64,000 bases of DNA from Tyto alba (lineage: Eukaryota; Chordata; Aves; Strigiformes; Tytonidae): positions 11,525,777-11,589,776 of the forward strand of contig NW_024881303.1 in the NCBI RefSeq assembly GCF_018691265.1. Direction: 5' to 3'. Positions 1 through 12,615 of the stretch are shown here, piece after piece (within the stretch, counting starts at the first letter, position 1; each line of letters opens with the position of its first letter). The position numbers and the translations under genes were made by a program. Below the pieces are notes generated by a model. That model saw nothing but the letters and a program-made list of their open reading frames with translations, did not search any database and was not told the origin of the DNA.

Positions 1-759
1 TGGTCATATAACAAAAAAAAAATCTAAACGATATTTGGTCCATCATTGCTCCCAAGCTGCAACTATACATGCCAAGTTTTAACATCAGGAAATAAACGGG
101 AAAAAATATATAGGGAAAATCCAAACAGACCCATGGCTCTATAGTTTTAGTAAGTTGTGCCAGAATTATGATTTGACATTATCTGCTAATCAGTGCTTTG
201 AGAATTCCCTCCCCCATTCCTTGCAATATCTGTAAATGGAAAGATGCACCTTAGGAAAAATAGTTTAATAAGTGGAATGCTAATTAAAATCAAGTTTGTG
301 ACCTGAAGGAGTGTGCTCAGATTTTTACATGCTAACTAAAATTACTCGTAGATCACAGATTTAAAAAATATTTTTTTTATTTTGTGGGCTCCCCAAAAAT
401 GGGACAAAAAACCCAAAATATAGAACCGTTCAGAAAATTAAAATACCACACTCCCTTCACTCTCAAAATAAATTAAATGTGTCTACACATTTATTTTTTG
501 GAAATCTATCTTGATGGTGAGCCATATCCACGTGCCTTCTGGGAACTACAATTTCAGAGCCTCAGACTTTAATCCTCCTGACAAGGCAGTGCCCAGCCCA
601 TCTCCACCTCCAACTATGGACAGCTATCGTGGGATTCCTACAAAGTCACAGTCGGAAGAAGTTCTTCATGCTGCATCACAAGAGATATAATCCAGCTAAG
701 GAAAGGACCCCAGGAAATAACATCAAAATGAGATGAAGAAGAACTCCTACACAGGAGCA
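1..759. other. Unannotated AT-rich sequence
   Basis: No gene, RNA or repeat family was recognised. The sequence is AT-rich with short A/T runs. The last part, from about 530, may be the decayed 5' portion of the adjoining CR1 element, but no frame there matches the CR1 protein convincingly. Confidence 0.4.
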
Positions 760-2645
760 TGGAAACTACGTGGATGCAAATGCACAGTGAACTGATATGA
801 CATTCTGACTGGACCAGCTACAGCAAAAGGGCTTCTTAAAGGGCTTCTACAGGTATGTCAGCCAGAAAAGGAAGGTCAAAGAAAGCTTACTGCCCACCGA
901 TGAACGAGACCGGCAGGCTGCTAACAATGGACAAGGAGAAGGCTGAGGTACTCAACTTTTTTGCCTCAGTCTTCGCTGACAACCCCTCTTCCCACACATA
1001 TGGAGTGGATGGATTGCAAAATGAGGACTGGGGGAGCAAAGTCCCTCCCACTGTAAGAGACAATGGGGTTTGTGACCACTTGAGGAATCTAAACATACAT
1101 AAGTCTATGAGACCTGACAAGACACATCCCAGAGTCCTGAGGGAACTGGCTGATGCTGTTGCCAAGCCCCTCTTCATGATATTTGAAAAGTCATGGCAGT
1201 CAGGTGAAGTCCCTAGCAACTGGAAAAAGGGAAACATTGCACCCATTTTTAAAAAGGGTAGAAAGGAGGACTCTGGGAACTGCCAACCTCTCAGTCTCAC
1301 ATCTGTGCTGGGGAAGATCATGGAACAGATCGTCCTTGGAGCTATGCTAAGGCACATGGAGGACAGGAAGGTGATTGGAGACATCATGGCTTCACCAAAG
1401 GCAAGTCCTGCCTGACCAAACTGGTGATCTTTTATGATGGAGTGAGTACATCGGTGTACAAGGGAAGAGCTATGGATGTCATCTATCTGGACTTCTGTAA
1501 AGCCTTTGACACAATCCCCCACAACATCCTTCTCTCTAAACTGGAGAGATATGGATTTGATGAGTGGACTGCTCAGTGGATGAGGTTGGATGGTCACATC
1601 CAGAGAGCAGTGGTCAATAGCTCAATGTCCAGATAGAGATCGGTGATAAGTGGTGTCGCTCAGGAGACCATCCTGGGACCAGCAATGTTTCATATCTTCA
1701 TCAATGACACAGACAGTGGGATTAAGTGCACCCTCTGCAAGTTTGCAGACACCACCAAGCTGAGTGGTGCTGTTGACGTGCCTGAGGGACAGGATGCCAT
1801 CCAGAGGGACCTTGACAAGCTTGAGAAGTGGGTTCATGTGAATCTCCTGATGTTCAAAAAGGCAAAACTCAAAGTCTTGCACCGGGGTCAGGGCAACCCC
1901 CAGTATGAACATAAGCTGGGATATAAAGGGATTGTGAGCAACCCTGCAGAAGAGACCTTAGAAGTACTGATGGAAGACAAACTGGATATGAGCCAGCAAT
2001 GCGCACTCACAGCCCAGAAAGTCAGTGGTATCCTGGGCTGCATCAGGAGAAACATAATCAGCAGGTCAAGGGAGGTGATTCTGCCCCTCTAACTCCACTC
2101 TGGTGAGACTCCACGTGGCATACTGCATCCAGCTCTAGGAGTCCTCAGCCCAAGAAAGACATGAACCTGTTGGAGCAGGTCCAGAGGAGGGCCATGAAGA
2201 TCATCAGGGGGCTGGAGCACCTACCTTATGAGGACAGGTTGAGAGAGTTGGGGTTGTTCAGCCTGGGGAAGAGAAGGCTCTGGGAAGACCTCATAGCGGC
2301 CTTCCAGTACTTAAAGGGGGGGCTTATAGGAAAGGTGGGGACAAACCTTTCTTATAGGGTCTGTTGCGATAGGACACAAAGTAATGGCTTTAAACTAAAA
2401 GAGCGTAAATTTTTACTAGATATAAGGAAGACATTTTTTACAATGAAGGTGGTGAAACACTGAAGCAGGTGTCCCAGAGAGGTGGTAGATGCCCCACCCC
2501 TGGAAACATTCAAGGTCAGGTTGGATGGGGTTCTAAGCAACCTGATCTAGTTGATGATGTCACTGCTCACTGCAGGGGAGGCTGGCCTAGGTGACCTTTT
2601 GACCTTCAAATGTCCCTCCCAACCCAAACTATTCTATTATTCTAA
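760..2645 (+). mobile_element. CR1 LINE, 5'-truncated, reverse-transcriptase relic
   Basis: This is the 3' part of a CR1 non-LTR retrotransposon. Its ORF2 once encoded the reverse transcriptase used for target-primed insertion. The protein is visible in pieces: RT N-terminal part 855-1415, palm 1424-2092, C-terminal part 2161-2463. Palm motif A ([13 protein letters not shown]) includes an Asp at 1490-1492. Motif B reads GVAQET rather than the usual GVPQGS. Motif C reads FADT instead of FADD (1742-1753), so one catalytic Asp is lost. The reading frame changes near 895, near 1381 and between 2092 and 2160. A TAG at 1634-1636 interrupts the palm where CR1 normally has Trp. The 3' end near 2625-2645 is an ATTCTAT-type tail, characteristic of avian CR1. 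The element is long dead. The 5' limit is approximate; the endonuclease domain is absent. Confidence 0.93.
855..2463 (+). pseudogene. CR1 ORF2 reverse transcriptase pseudogene
   Basis: Degenerate coding part of the surrounding CR1. Three open stretches in different frames (855-1415, 1424-2092 with one in-frame TAG, 2161-2463) each align in order with CR1-type reverse transcriptase: the finger segment rich in [10 protein letters not shown] and [17 protein letters not shown], then the palm with motifs A to C, then the thumb/C-terminal segment with QVQRRAMKIIRGLEHLPYEDRLRELGLFSL. The lesions are independent frame changes and substitutions, including D to T in the catalytic FADD box. No intact product is possible. 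No start codon is implied for any of the three pieces. Confidence 0.92.
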
Positions 2646-2899
2646 ACTGTCTTAAGTCAAACCCAACATGAAATAGATTTTTTTTTTTTACCAAGTTTAC
2701 CTGGGAAGATTCGACACCTTTCTGCTTTCAGTCTTACAGTATTCCTGCTGAAAAGTGTTTTGGTTTTGATTTGATTTGGTGTTTCAGGAGGAAAGGAAAA
2801 AACATACTATTATGTAGACTGAGCAGTGTTTATATCAGTAAAAGATTTCAGAAGAAGGAAGAATTAAAAAGAGGTAGGGTTGGCACCACTGCTCTTCAA
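2646..2899. other. Unannotated unique sequence
   Basis: AT-rich flank downstream of the CR1 3' tail with a T9 run near 2681. No gene or repeat was recognised. Confidence 0.4.
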
Positions 2900-2914
2900 G
2901 ACTATCGCTAAGGA

Positions 2915-3130
2915 CTGAGCACTGCTCAGCACGCACTTGGGCCGGGCCAGGAAGCGAACTAAGCAAACAGGGTGCTGCATGCAGTACCTCTGAACCTCCG
3001 CTGTCTCGGGAAAGGAAGCAGATTCTGTCCTTAATAAAACAGCATGGACTGCTGGAGAGTTCAGCCAGCTCTGCCTCTGTGCACAGGGTCAGGTTGCGGG
3101 CAGCTTGTCTCCCACCATTCCCTCAGACAC
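2915..3130 (+). other. GC/CpG-richer patch with AATAAA, possible decayed LTR end
   Basis: This segment stands out from its AT-rich surroundings by GC content and about eight CpG dinucleotides. It carries AATAAA near 3033 on the + strand, followed by a C/T-rich stretch. That pattern would fit the R-U5 end of an old LTR or the 3' end of a transcript. No LTR ends or target duplication could be found, so identity is open. Confidence 0.3.
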
Positions 3131-6100
3131 TAGTCTCGGAAAGAAGTACTGCAAATATAACTTTATTATGCCCATGTGCATAACACAGAGTAGTTAAGGA
3201 TGCTGAGGTGTGGGAAGGAAGCAACCGCATTTGACTCCCAAGCCCAGACATACAGAGGAAATAACAGTAAGCTGAAGCCATCACTGAGCTGAAGTCACAA
3301 TAGCAATTTTGTATTCCAGGGCCAGAAGACCTGAGGCATCTCACTGAAAATCCAAAGATGCACTTTTGCACTTAATTCTGGATTCCTGTCAGAGGAAAGC
3401 TCTCATGGAAACTTCTGTAAAGGAGCACCTGCATTGTCAGGCCAGAGAACAGAAGCCAGATGCAGGCCAGCAGCTGCCACGTGGCTTGACCATGCCACCT
3501 CAATGGGACAGGCATTGGATTACGACTGCCCTTAATCAGAGCTTTTTGCCTCATTTTGTTTGGATAATTTCATACCCCTCAACTATTTTGTCATGTTAGC
3601 AAACTTACTGGAATATCTGGGGGTTTTGCATGAAAAAGCAAGTGTGTCGAGTGTGTTATCTGTAATTTCTGTAGTCATCGGCAGATTTCATTCCTTAATC
3701 AACAGTACAACACTCACCACATTGAAGTATGCCTGCATTTCCAGAAAGCAGACACTAGTACATCAGTCACTGATGCACACCAAGTTTGCAAGTGAAGATG
3801 AGCAAACAACACTGGGACCTCAATCTCAATACATTCTTAAACAGATCAGTGAAATTCACTATGATCATTGTGGAAACAATAATTTCTAAACTTAAATCAA
3901 TTTAGTGTTAAATATCCACAAGAATTTAAAGAAGTTCACTTTGGCATAAAAGAGTGAATGTAAGAGATTTGTTAGCTTTCCTGAGTATTATAAGGAACAA
4001 AAGATTGCATTTCATAAAATAATCTGGGGTCCCTTTGAAAACCAGCACAGCTCCATTATCTCAGGGCAGATGGGTTTAGAAACAACACAGATCTGTTCAA
4101 AGTCTGTTTTGGCATGGACCCATTCGTTAGGCGTACAGTCAAGATAAGAATAGTCTTCTTTCTCTAGAGCAGCCAAGCCAACATCACCACAAACAACTGC
4201 AAAACAATAACCGGCAGACAGCAGAAGCCATTGCTGAATTTGCCAGAGATTTGCTGCCAGTTTATAACCCTAACATATGTTATTTTGTATCTTTCAGGTA
4301 CAGCATATTTACATGGGTATCTCCACTGGTCACAATTCTCATAACCGCTGTTGATCCACCAACTCTAAGTCACCTATTAGGCCTCAAATATTTGATGCTA
4401 AATATAAAACACTACAACAAAGAGGCAGCCACTTGTATATCTGCACCATCACTCTCCACAGAACCAACATCTGAGTGTAATTACTGTCTCCTTGTTTATG
4501 GAGGGGAGGCAAAATTTTTGCACAGCCTACCATCTTTGGCAATGACCACTCAGCCTAGAAGGCAGAAAGACAAATATGCTGAAAAAAAATTACAAAGGAG
4601 GCATATTGCAAACATGCAAACAAAAGTCTGGAATCCTGGCAGGAAAATAAATAAAACAGCGGAGAATGAAGGGGACATGGTTAGACAAAGTCAACATCTT
4701 GGGAAGCAGTTGGTAAAGTGAGAGACAGATTTCAGCATAGTAAACAAGCTATAAAGTTCTCCACAGGAAGAGCAGGCAAAGCACCCTGGATTATTGCAGT
4801 GCTAAGCCATTTCTCCTTCGTGATGATTTTCTTAGAAAAATCTTGGTTTTCTGCCTCTTTGTTTACAGGGAGACATATAAGTGGCTGTCTGTTTTGGAAA
4901 GATACTTTGAAGTCAAGTGCTGTAACTCGGTCTAGACACATTCTAAGTTGTGATGAACACACTTCCCACTTGTAGACAAAAACCCAACAATTTTCAAACA
5001 AAGCAAAAATCAACTGGATGGGTTTTTTTGAGACACATTTTTCTATTTTGAGAAGAATTAAGTTCTATCACTTACTATTCCAAATACAGAATTGCACAAG
5101 AACTTAATAACGACTGAAGGTTAGAACAGCAAGAAGGATATACCCATAGAAACATTACTTTGCCAGCATATCACAGAAATTCCAGGATTTAATGACAGAC
5201 ATGTGGCCTCCCAAAGCTGTAGTTTATGCTCCACATTAATGGTGTAGCAGCAAGTGCTGGCTTTGTTACCTTCTGCTCTGGCTTCCTCACACAACAGTAT
5301 TTCAGAGGCCTCATAGATGTGGTGTATCTGGAAAGCACGTACACAGTAGACCAAACACGTGAAATTTCTGCAGAGATTACAGTGAAGAAAGCCATCTGTA
5401 CCCCATCCTAGCAGCTGCAGGAGGTCTGTCTGTGACAACAATATCAGAGTGGCTCTGTTGTGCAAAGGGTAATATTGCCATTCACAGATTTGGACAAAAA
5501 TAAAGGTTGTTCTCAGTAGTGGTGGTTTTGACCTGATGCTTCACAAATCCTCTATCCAACCTTTTGACTGGCAACAAATACATCAGCTGGGTACACAACA
5601 GGCAGGCAAATATCTGAAGAAGCCAGTGGGGAGCGACTATGAAAACTAACTGTACAAGCAAAGGAGAAAGATACCTCCTCGTTAATCTCCCTGACAGAAA
5701 TAAAGCAACAAGCTGTCACTCAGACCAGACCCTAATTTTTTGGTTTGGAGTCCTAGATGTAAGCCTCATGCTACATTTCATCTCCTTACTCAGTTCTGTA
5801 ACAGTCCATCCAGAGGAGTCAGGGAAGATGGCAACATATTTCATGTTTTCCTGACAGCCTTCTTTCACTTCAAAATAACAGTTTTGGAATGGTTCACGTA
5901 TCCCACCTATGTCTGAACTCATTCAAACCTCACAGGGAGAAGACAGAAAGCTTCTAACAGAGATAATTACAGTCCCTAGGTGAATGGAATTTTGCAAATT
6001 CAACATCCATGTAAAGTATCTGCAGGCTGCATGACTGTGCCAAAACCTTCATCTGTCTTCCCAGAAATCAAAGGGCTTGCTTAACAAGAATATTATCCCT

Positions 6101-9100
6101 GAAGTTTAGTTTTATAGGAGTTGCATCATTCACAGAGGTATTGCAGCACTAGGGGAAAAAATTGCAAGGGTAAAAAAAAAAGGCCCCTTCTCTGTCTCAG
6201 CATAGCTGCTTTGTCACTCTTAATACAAGGAGTGATATCGTAGAACTAAAATAACCCATGCTTTACATCAGCACAGAAACTATTGTTGCAGTCATTTCAT
6301 GTGAGCGGGTCCCACCTTAACATTGATTCCAAGCACTGAGAGAAAACTCCTCCAAGTAAATTTGAAAATAGTTGATAAAGTTAGTTTTTCACCCAATAAC
6401 CTGCTCTTTGCTCATTCTCGAGATGACTGACAGTTTATTCTTCGTGCATATAGAGACACAAATATACTCATGAGTATTGGCTCAGACATAAAAGTTTCAA
6501 TTGACATGAGGAAGAAAAAATGTTTTTAAATGTAAAGTTTTCTAAAATGATCTTACCAAGAAGCGCAAATGTGTGCTGATTATAAATATTCACTGAATGG
6601 AGTAGAAGTAATAAATTTGATATGCCTACCAAGGGCTGTATATTTTCAGCTGATTTTATTCTTTCTGGAAGGCTTTATAACACATTTATGAAGATATGCT
6701 TACAGGCAGGATTAAATCTCTCCTGTTTGCACAACTATAATGCAAAATATGCAAATATTGTGGTAAATTAAAGCAGTTGTTGTTGGCTTTTCTCATCCAA
6801 GGAAACTTGATTGTGGAGGATTTTTCCCTTCTCCTGTTTAGCTTAATAAAGTAAAAAAAAACACCTTATCCCATAATTTCTATACCCTAAACCCATCTTT
6901 TCCCATGCACCACCTTCCAGAGAAGCTATTGTGTATTTTGTCCAGAAAAAGACTGAAGGACTTGTCCTACTCTGGAGTGACAAGCATGCAGTGTGAGCAA
7001 GCCAGGGCTTGTACTGAGACAACAGGAAATAAAACAACTTACATTTAGACATTTGACACAGAAGCTGATCACCAGAAAGAGCATTTACTGTATTAAATTG
7101 AAATTCATGAATAATTCACCAGTTTCAGCTGATGACAAACCCAGAAGTGGCAGAGTATTTGATGATCAATAATTATTTCTGTGATTTTAGGAAGTGTGGC
7201 ATCTTATAACTGAACAATTTAATTAAGCACTAGATTTGATTGTTTAATTGCATATGCTGTATCAATCTCTTTTCCTTTTGAATTTTCTGCAGGTGCTAAA
7301 AATAGTTCCTCACTTTTCAAACAAATGCATTTCTCATCATGAATTACAAAACTGGTTCTCTAACAAGGTTTTCAAATATCACATTTTGTGCTACACTTCC
7401 ACTCTCATTGAACTGCTAATAGCCTTCAAATAAGTTTACTGGAAACCATACCTCTAGGTTCACTAAAATCACATTTGAATTCCATCTGTTGCTGAGGTTT
7501 ATAATAAGTGACAGTGCTAAGTCTGAATCTGATTTTGCTGTGACCTTATGTCCAGTGCTGTGTACTCCAACAGATAAAATTTCCAGCAGTCAGAGCCACC
7601 ACACATGTCCAAGTTGTTAGTCTTGGAAACATTCTTCAAAAATTAAGCAGATCCATATATTTATCTAAAGAGCTTTTCTATGTGAACAGTTCCTTTGTAA
7701 AACATCTCCTTTCAAAACGTGATATCTTTAGTTTTCACACTGAGCAAATCTCACAAAGTGCCAATCAAATTTATTCACTGACAGTGTCTTTCTAGGTCTG
7801 CTGGCTTTGTGCCATCAGCTTGTGATGCAGAAATGCACCTTGTTTTTTCCTAGCAGGATAAATAAAAGGGATTTATTCAGCTCCTTACTCTGTATCAGAG
7901 CAACAAGACTTCTCCACTGTGGATTCCAATAGCTTTTGGGTTTTAAATATCCCCCAGGATGAGGAAACTGGTGTTTCTCCTGAAACACTGTGGGACTGTT
8001 TCTGATGTCTCTCACTGTAAAGCCTTTTTCTTGTTACCTGCTCCAGTTTTCTTTTTCTTTCATTACTCCAAGTTATGGAAAACTTCCCTCTGTTGTAGTG
8101 AAGGTTTATTCTTCCTCCACTGGTCTCCATACACAGGCATCTGTTTCCCTACATCATCCTCGCACCTTTTACCAGGTTCCCATATCAGACATCAATATAT
8201 CAGGTCTTTAAATCTTCTCGCCTAAAGTGACTACCCTAGAGTCTGCTTGTGCACTCTTTGAACCCATTTTCAGAAGGAAGCACCAAAACTGCAATTTGTT
8301 ATGACTCTAGATCCCTAGACAAAACCAGCTGAATTTTTTAAAAAAACTTCAGAAGTATTCTGTTAAAGCCCATGGTGTGCAACTACCAACTCTGTCTATG
8401 AACCAGCACTTTCAAACATATGTAACACTGGAATATATAGACCCTTTTGAAGACATTTTTCACAAAAAACCTGGTCACTCACTGCCTTCTCCTTTCATGA
8501 CTAGGTTAGTTTGTAATAACTTTCATTCAAAAGCTGGCATTAACCCATTCATGTCTTGCTGGAAACTTCTCAACCAGATCCATAGCTTTTACTAAAACAG
8601 GCAGAAATAAATAGAGTTCACACTTGTACATGCATCTAATTCTGTTGCATTTCTGTGCCTGGTAGCCAAGGTGCTGGGGTGGCCTGAGACCTTTCTAATT
8701 TACTATGCACTCTAATTGCCCTTGGAGTTAGCTAAAGATTAAAACTTTACAGAAAGAACCAAGATGCCTTTTCTATTAATAAAATGAGCCAGTTATAAAA
8801 TGCTTCTTGAAGTAAATAATGCTAGCTCTAAGGTGCAAAGAAACCCTAGAAATCATGGAAAACCTTTAACAGAGTTTTTTCAGGCTGAAAAAATACTTGA
8901 GTCTGGTCTCAGCTTCCATGAGTACAACAGCACCTATGGTTCATTTTCTATTTGTCATGAAAGCTCATGTAAATTATGTCTTGTGTGATCCTGAAACCAA
9001 GTTGATGTACTGTAAACCATTATTTCCACCCTGGTAGAAATAATTTCTTATAGTTGCAATGACACATACTATCCCCACTACAAAGCAAGCTGTGGTGATT

Positions 9101-9675
9101 GATATGAAAGCAAAACCCATCACTAGATATCCTGATGCTGAAACAGCAGACTAAAGATACAAAAAAACCATCCTTCAGAGAGGCTTTCACTATGCATCCC
9201 ACACCGCCTCTCAAACTCTAATAATTTCTGATGAGATTTTAGTTTTTCTCAGTTAATTTTGCTTTGACCATTCTCATAGCTCTTTATCCACTTTCTTAAA
9301 GTGTTCTGCCTCTACAACCTTCACTGAAAAGACTGTTCTCCAAAGCACAGGTTATTACAGAGCAGTCATAGAACAAGAATTATAAATGCACACATCTGCC
9401 CCAAGAGCCTCCTGTATGCAAGGCTGGGAACAGCCCCAATCTGAAGGGGCTCTGTACGTAGAGCCATGTTGTGAATATCATTTCATATAGCCCAGAGTGG
9501 GTAGGTTGTGCCAATTAGTAGTAGCAGAGGTATTTCATCCTCTTAGCTCCCAAGGTAAATCCTGCCTGCAGTCAGCTTTATGTTCATATGGTGTCGGGAG
9601 ACATTTGATCTGACTAATCAAAAGAATCCATTTTCTGTTATCCAAAGAAGGAATAATGAAGTACACTCCAGAAAA
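3131..9675. other. Unannotated AT-rich unique sequence
   Basis: No exon, RNA gene or repeat family was recognised with confidence. The longest open frame (4251-4721, 156 codons) has low-complexity composition, no recognisable domain and no splice context, and is judged a chance frame. A perfect POU octamer ATGCAAAT lies at 6749-6756. Part of 9270-9360 weakly resembles antisense CR1 sequence but is too decayed to call. Confidence 0.5.
6749..6756 (+). promoter_or_regulatory. POU octamer motif ATGCAAAT
   Basis: Exact match to the octamer bound by POU-family (Oct) factors, embedded in an AT-rich, repeat-free segment with several other TAAT/ATTA homeodomain-type cores (about 6580-7250). A single 8-mer can occur by chance; binding is inferred only. 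Confidence 0.2.
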
Positions 9676-9817
9676 CAAAAACAAAACAAAACAAAAAGAT
9701 TCAAGCTTTACACATACTGTCACATCATGGCTCCTGTGGCACTTGTTCCAGAAACAGAAAAGAGGAGTTCAATCAACTAACACGTAACTCCTTACAGATA
9801 AAAAACCACACCCCCCC

Positions 9818-9849
<32 letters not shown>

Positions 9850-9854
9850 AAAAC
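9676..9854 (+). repeat. A-rich simple repeats, (AAAAC)n type
   Basis: Two runs of AAAAC-type units, about 9676-9700 and about 9818-9854. The second is preceded by a short C run. Ordinary A-rich microsatellites. Confidence 0.85.
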
Positions 9855-12477
9855 TGTCAATCCAGAATTTTTTAAAAATTTTGTTGGTTTCAATGTTTGA
9901 CCCATGGTTACAGAATATAAGAACATAGTTAGGAATACCTTATCAGAAGCTTCAGTGGGCACATTTCATTTTTAACTGCTAGAGATCACTTAAATTTATC
10001 TGGACATCACTACCTAATCTGTCTTAATGCCTCTGATCTTTAGCTCATGTATTTCAAGACAACATTTGGAATAGTCTTCAGTGTTCTGCAAGATTAGGTT
10101 TAACTTAAGTCTTATGACACTATATTTATTTCTTAGTCATGACTCAGTTACCCCAGTACAAGTAGGTTCCATGAGCAATGGGTGACACAACAGAGAAGTC
10201 AAATCAGCAACTGGAGAATACTACAATTAATAACTGAATCCATATTCAGCTTCAGAATAACAACATACAAAAACAACTATTAAAACTGCTCACCTAACAC
10301 CTGAGAAACAGCCTATCATTCTGGATGATGCTTCAGAGGTATTGCTCCATGTGCTTCTATCATGCTGCCAATATATTATCGTAAGTCTTTCTTGGCAGAC
10401 CTTCCAAAGAGTATAGCATGTACTACATGACCAGACAGATAAATATCGTCTCACAAACCTTATTAAGTAAAGCCACAAGAACGCTCCCTTTCAGACTGAG
10501 TTTTATCACAAAACAAGATTAAAAACGTCCTGTGAATTTTTTGCCTTCAGCTGTTGTTCATTTTCTTCTTATAGCACTATGTACCAACCAGCTAAACCAA
10601 CAATCTGCCCTTACTTCTATACCTGGAACAGACACAGCCCAAACATTGCAAAAAATGGGCTTTGGCCTCCATCAGTACAAGGCAGAGAATGTCTCTAACA
10701 CATCAGCAATCACCAGACAATTTATAAAGTTATTACAAATTTAGGTTATTCTATTTAGCAACTGTCTGCATGCCTTAAAACAGCACATGACAATCATATA
10801 GTCTTTGCTTTTTAGTCATTTCCTTTAAAAAAACAATTGTAACGACACTTCTCCAGCTGTAAGGCATTTGCCCTAAATACACTAGCAGAAACTTCTTTTG
10901 CTTGAGTCACAGGACAGGTCACACTAATTACCAGGATAAGACAGGAAAATGACCTGGGCTGCCAACAAACAGATTTAACAAAGTCACTATATCATAGCCA
11001 ACAAGAAGGCTGAACAGCAGAGATTAGATGCCAGACTATGAAGATGAAAAAAACAAGGAAGACAGGCAAACTCAGTTTACCCATCTCAACAGCTTCCCAT
11101 AATACAACCACTTTGGCATTTCCCAGCTGTTCCTGCTACAACCATTCTGCAAGGCCCAGATGACAAGCAACTGCAAACCAATGCTAAAAAGTTGGAGGTT
11201 CTTACTACAGCATCAAAGATACTGATCCCCATATTCAAGTTTTCCTGAGACTTGCCAGCAGGAAAGACTTCTGCTCCCTTTTTCTTTCTGACAAGTGTTA
11301 ACAACTTGAAATACAGCAGAGGAAAACCCTTCCAGCTGTAGAAGTTTCTTACCCGTGGTGCAGGAACTGTTGCTCAAATTTGGTTAGGAGGACTTGTTAT
11401 ATATATAATACAAAAGTGCTGTTTCTCTCCTGTGCATTCAGGAGAATGATGGTAACAGCACAAAATGTCCTGCAGAGTATCCTTTGTCCTGCATACTGTA
11501 CTGGTAGAGCAGTGTGCCTACCATGAAAATCCAGTCTATTATGTTGTATGTGAATTTAAGTGAAGCACTAAGAGACCTTGAAAAAAACAAAAGATAAATA
11601 AGTTACCCTTTTCCCCACAGCTTCTGTATAATAAGAAAAGCTTTTTCTATGGGTCTAACTTTGCTTTTTGTCTCCACTGAACAGTTCTCAAGTATCCCTT
11701 AAAAGCTCACTGTCGTTAGATTGACCTTGGAAAGAGCATAGTACCAAGGTCAATGTGTCCAATTCTGCTATAAAGCCAGTGTGGAAATAAACTTTGTACA
11801 CCAAGGGTGGATGTGATGGGTAACTAATGCATGCTGTTTAACTGGAGAAGGTGAGAAGCAGAGCTCCTCATTCATCTAATGTAGAAGGAACAAAACACCT
11901 CTGAGGCCATCCATTCAAGATTCTTCAGTCCTCAACATTTGTCTTTATTTTGGGCACTCAGCACCATGCAAGTGAAGACTCAGGTGTCTTCCTCTGTTCA
12001 ATACATAATTAAATGTGACACACATACATTTTAGAAGTTTTGTTATGCTTTTTATCAGAAACTCCAGCATTGCTATTCATCAAATAAGTTACTAAAAAGT
12101 CCAGGTTTCAGCCAACTCACAGATATTATGAATAACATATCATCTCTATCTGCCTCGGATTTTTACGTGTCATCCATTATTGGATTTCATCTAAACACCA
12201 ACTATAGAATTGAGACAATCAGCAGCAGCTCTCCCCATCACTGTGATGATGCACCAAGAAAGGGGAAGTTCTGCCTCCCCACGAGAGAGCTGGGAGCCAC
12301 TCTGTCTCAGCAAATAAACAGCCTCCTGGTCTGATGGGTATAAAACTATTACTGTAGTCTGCTTCACTCTGAGACAAAAGCCTGGAGAAGACAGTCACAT
12401 TAAGCAAGATTAAAAAAAAAAATAATAAAATGATAATAAATACCAAGCTTCATGTTCCAAGCTTAACCTATTAACTG
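9855..12477. other. Unannotated AT-rich sequence
   Basis: No coding exon or known repeat was recognised. It contains an 11-bp perfect inverted repeat at 11720-11754, listed separately. Confidence 0.5.
11720..11754. promoter_or_regulatory. Perfect 11-bp inverted repeat of NR5A/ERR-type sites
   Basis: The left arm ATTGACCTTGG (11720-11730) and right arm CCAAGGTCAAT (11744-11754) are exact reverse complements separated by 13 bases. Each arm contains CCAAGGTCA, which fits the extended monomer site YCAAGGYCA of NR5A (SF-1/LRH-1) and ERR orphan nuclear receptors. The two sites point away from each other. The sequence match is direct; occupancy is inference. Confidence 0.35.
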
Positions 12478-12615
12478 ACAGAAGCTAGGCATGTTGCATT
12501 GTGTTTTCTCATGTATATTCAATCCATCTGGTACTGCCCAATATTGAAAACAGGATATTGAACTAAATGGGCAATGAATCTAATCCAGTACAGCAATTCC
12601 TGTATGTTTCTTTCC
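12478..12615 (+). mobile_element. Ancient CR1/L3-like LINE 3' end
   Basis: The segment resembles the conserved 3' end of old amniote CR1/L3 elements: a CATCTGGTACTG-like block at about 12525, then an ACAGGATATTGAACTAAATGG-like block, then CCAGTACAGCAATTCC and a terminal TGT/TTCTTT end. Indels and substitutions are frequent, so the insertion is old. The call rests on remembered consensus features, not on a search. Confidence 0.65.

Noticed and set aside
4251..4721. 156-codon open frame on the + strand
   Set aside because: No recognisable domain, mixed low-complexity composition, no splice-site context and no promoter. Expected by chance in 64 kb on six frames.
9270..9360. Antisense CR1 fragment
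   Set aside because: Only one short phrase resembles CR1 and its neighbours do not follow in order; too weak to annotate.
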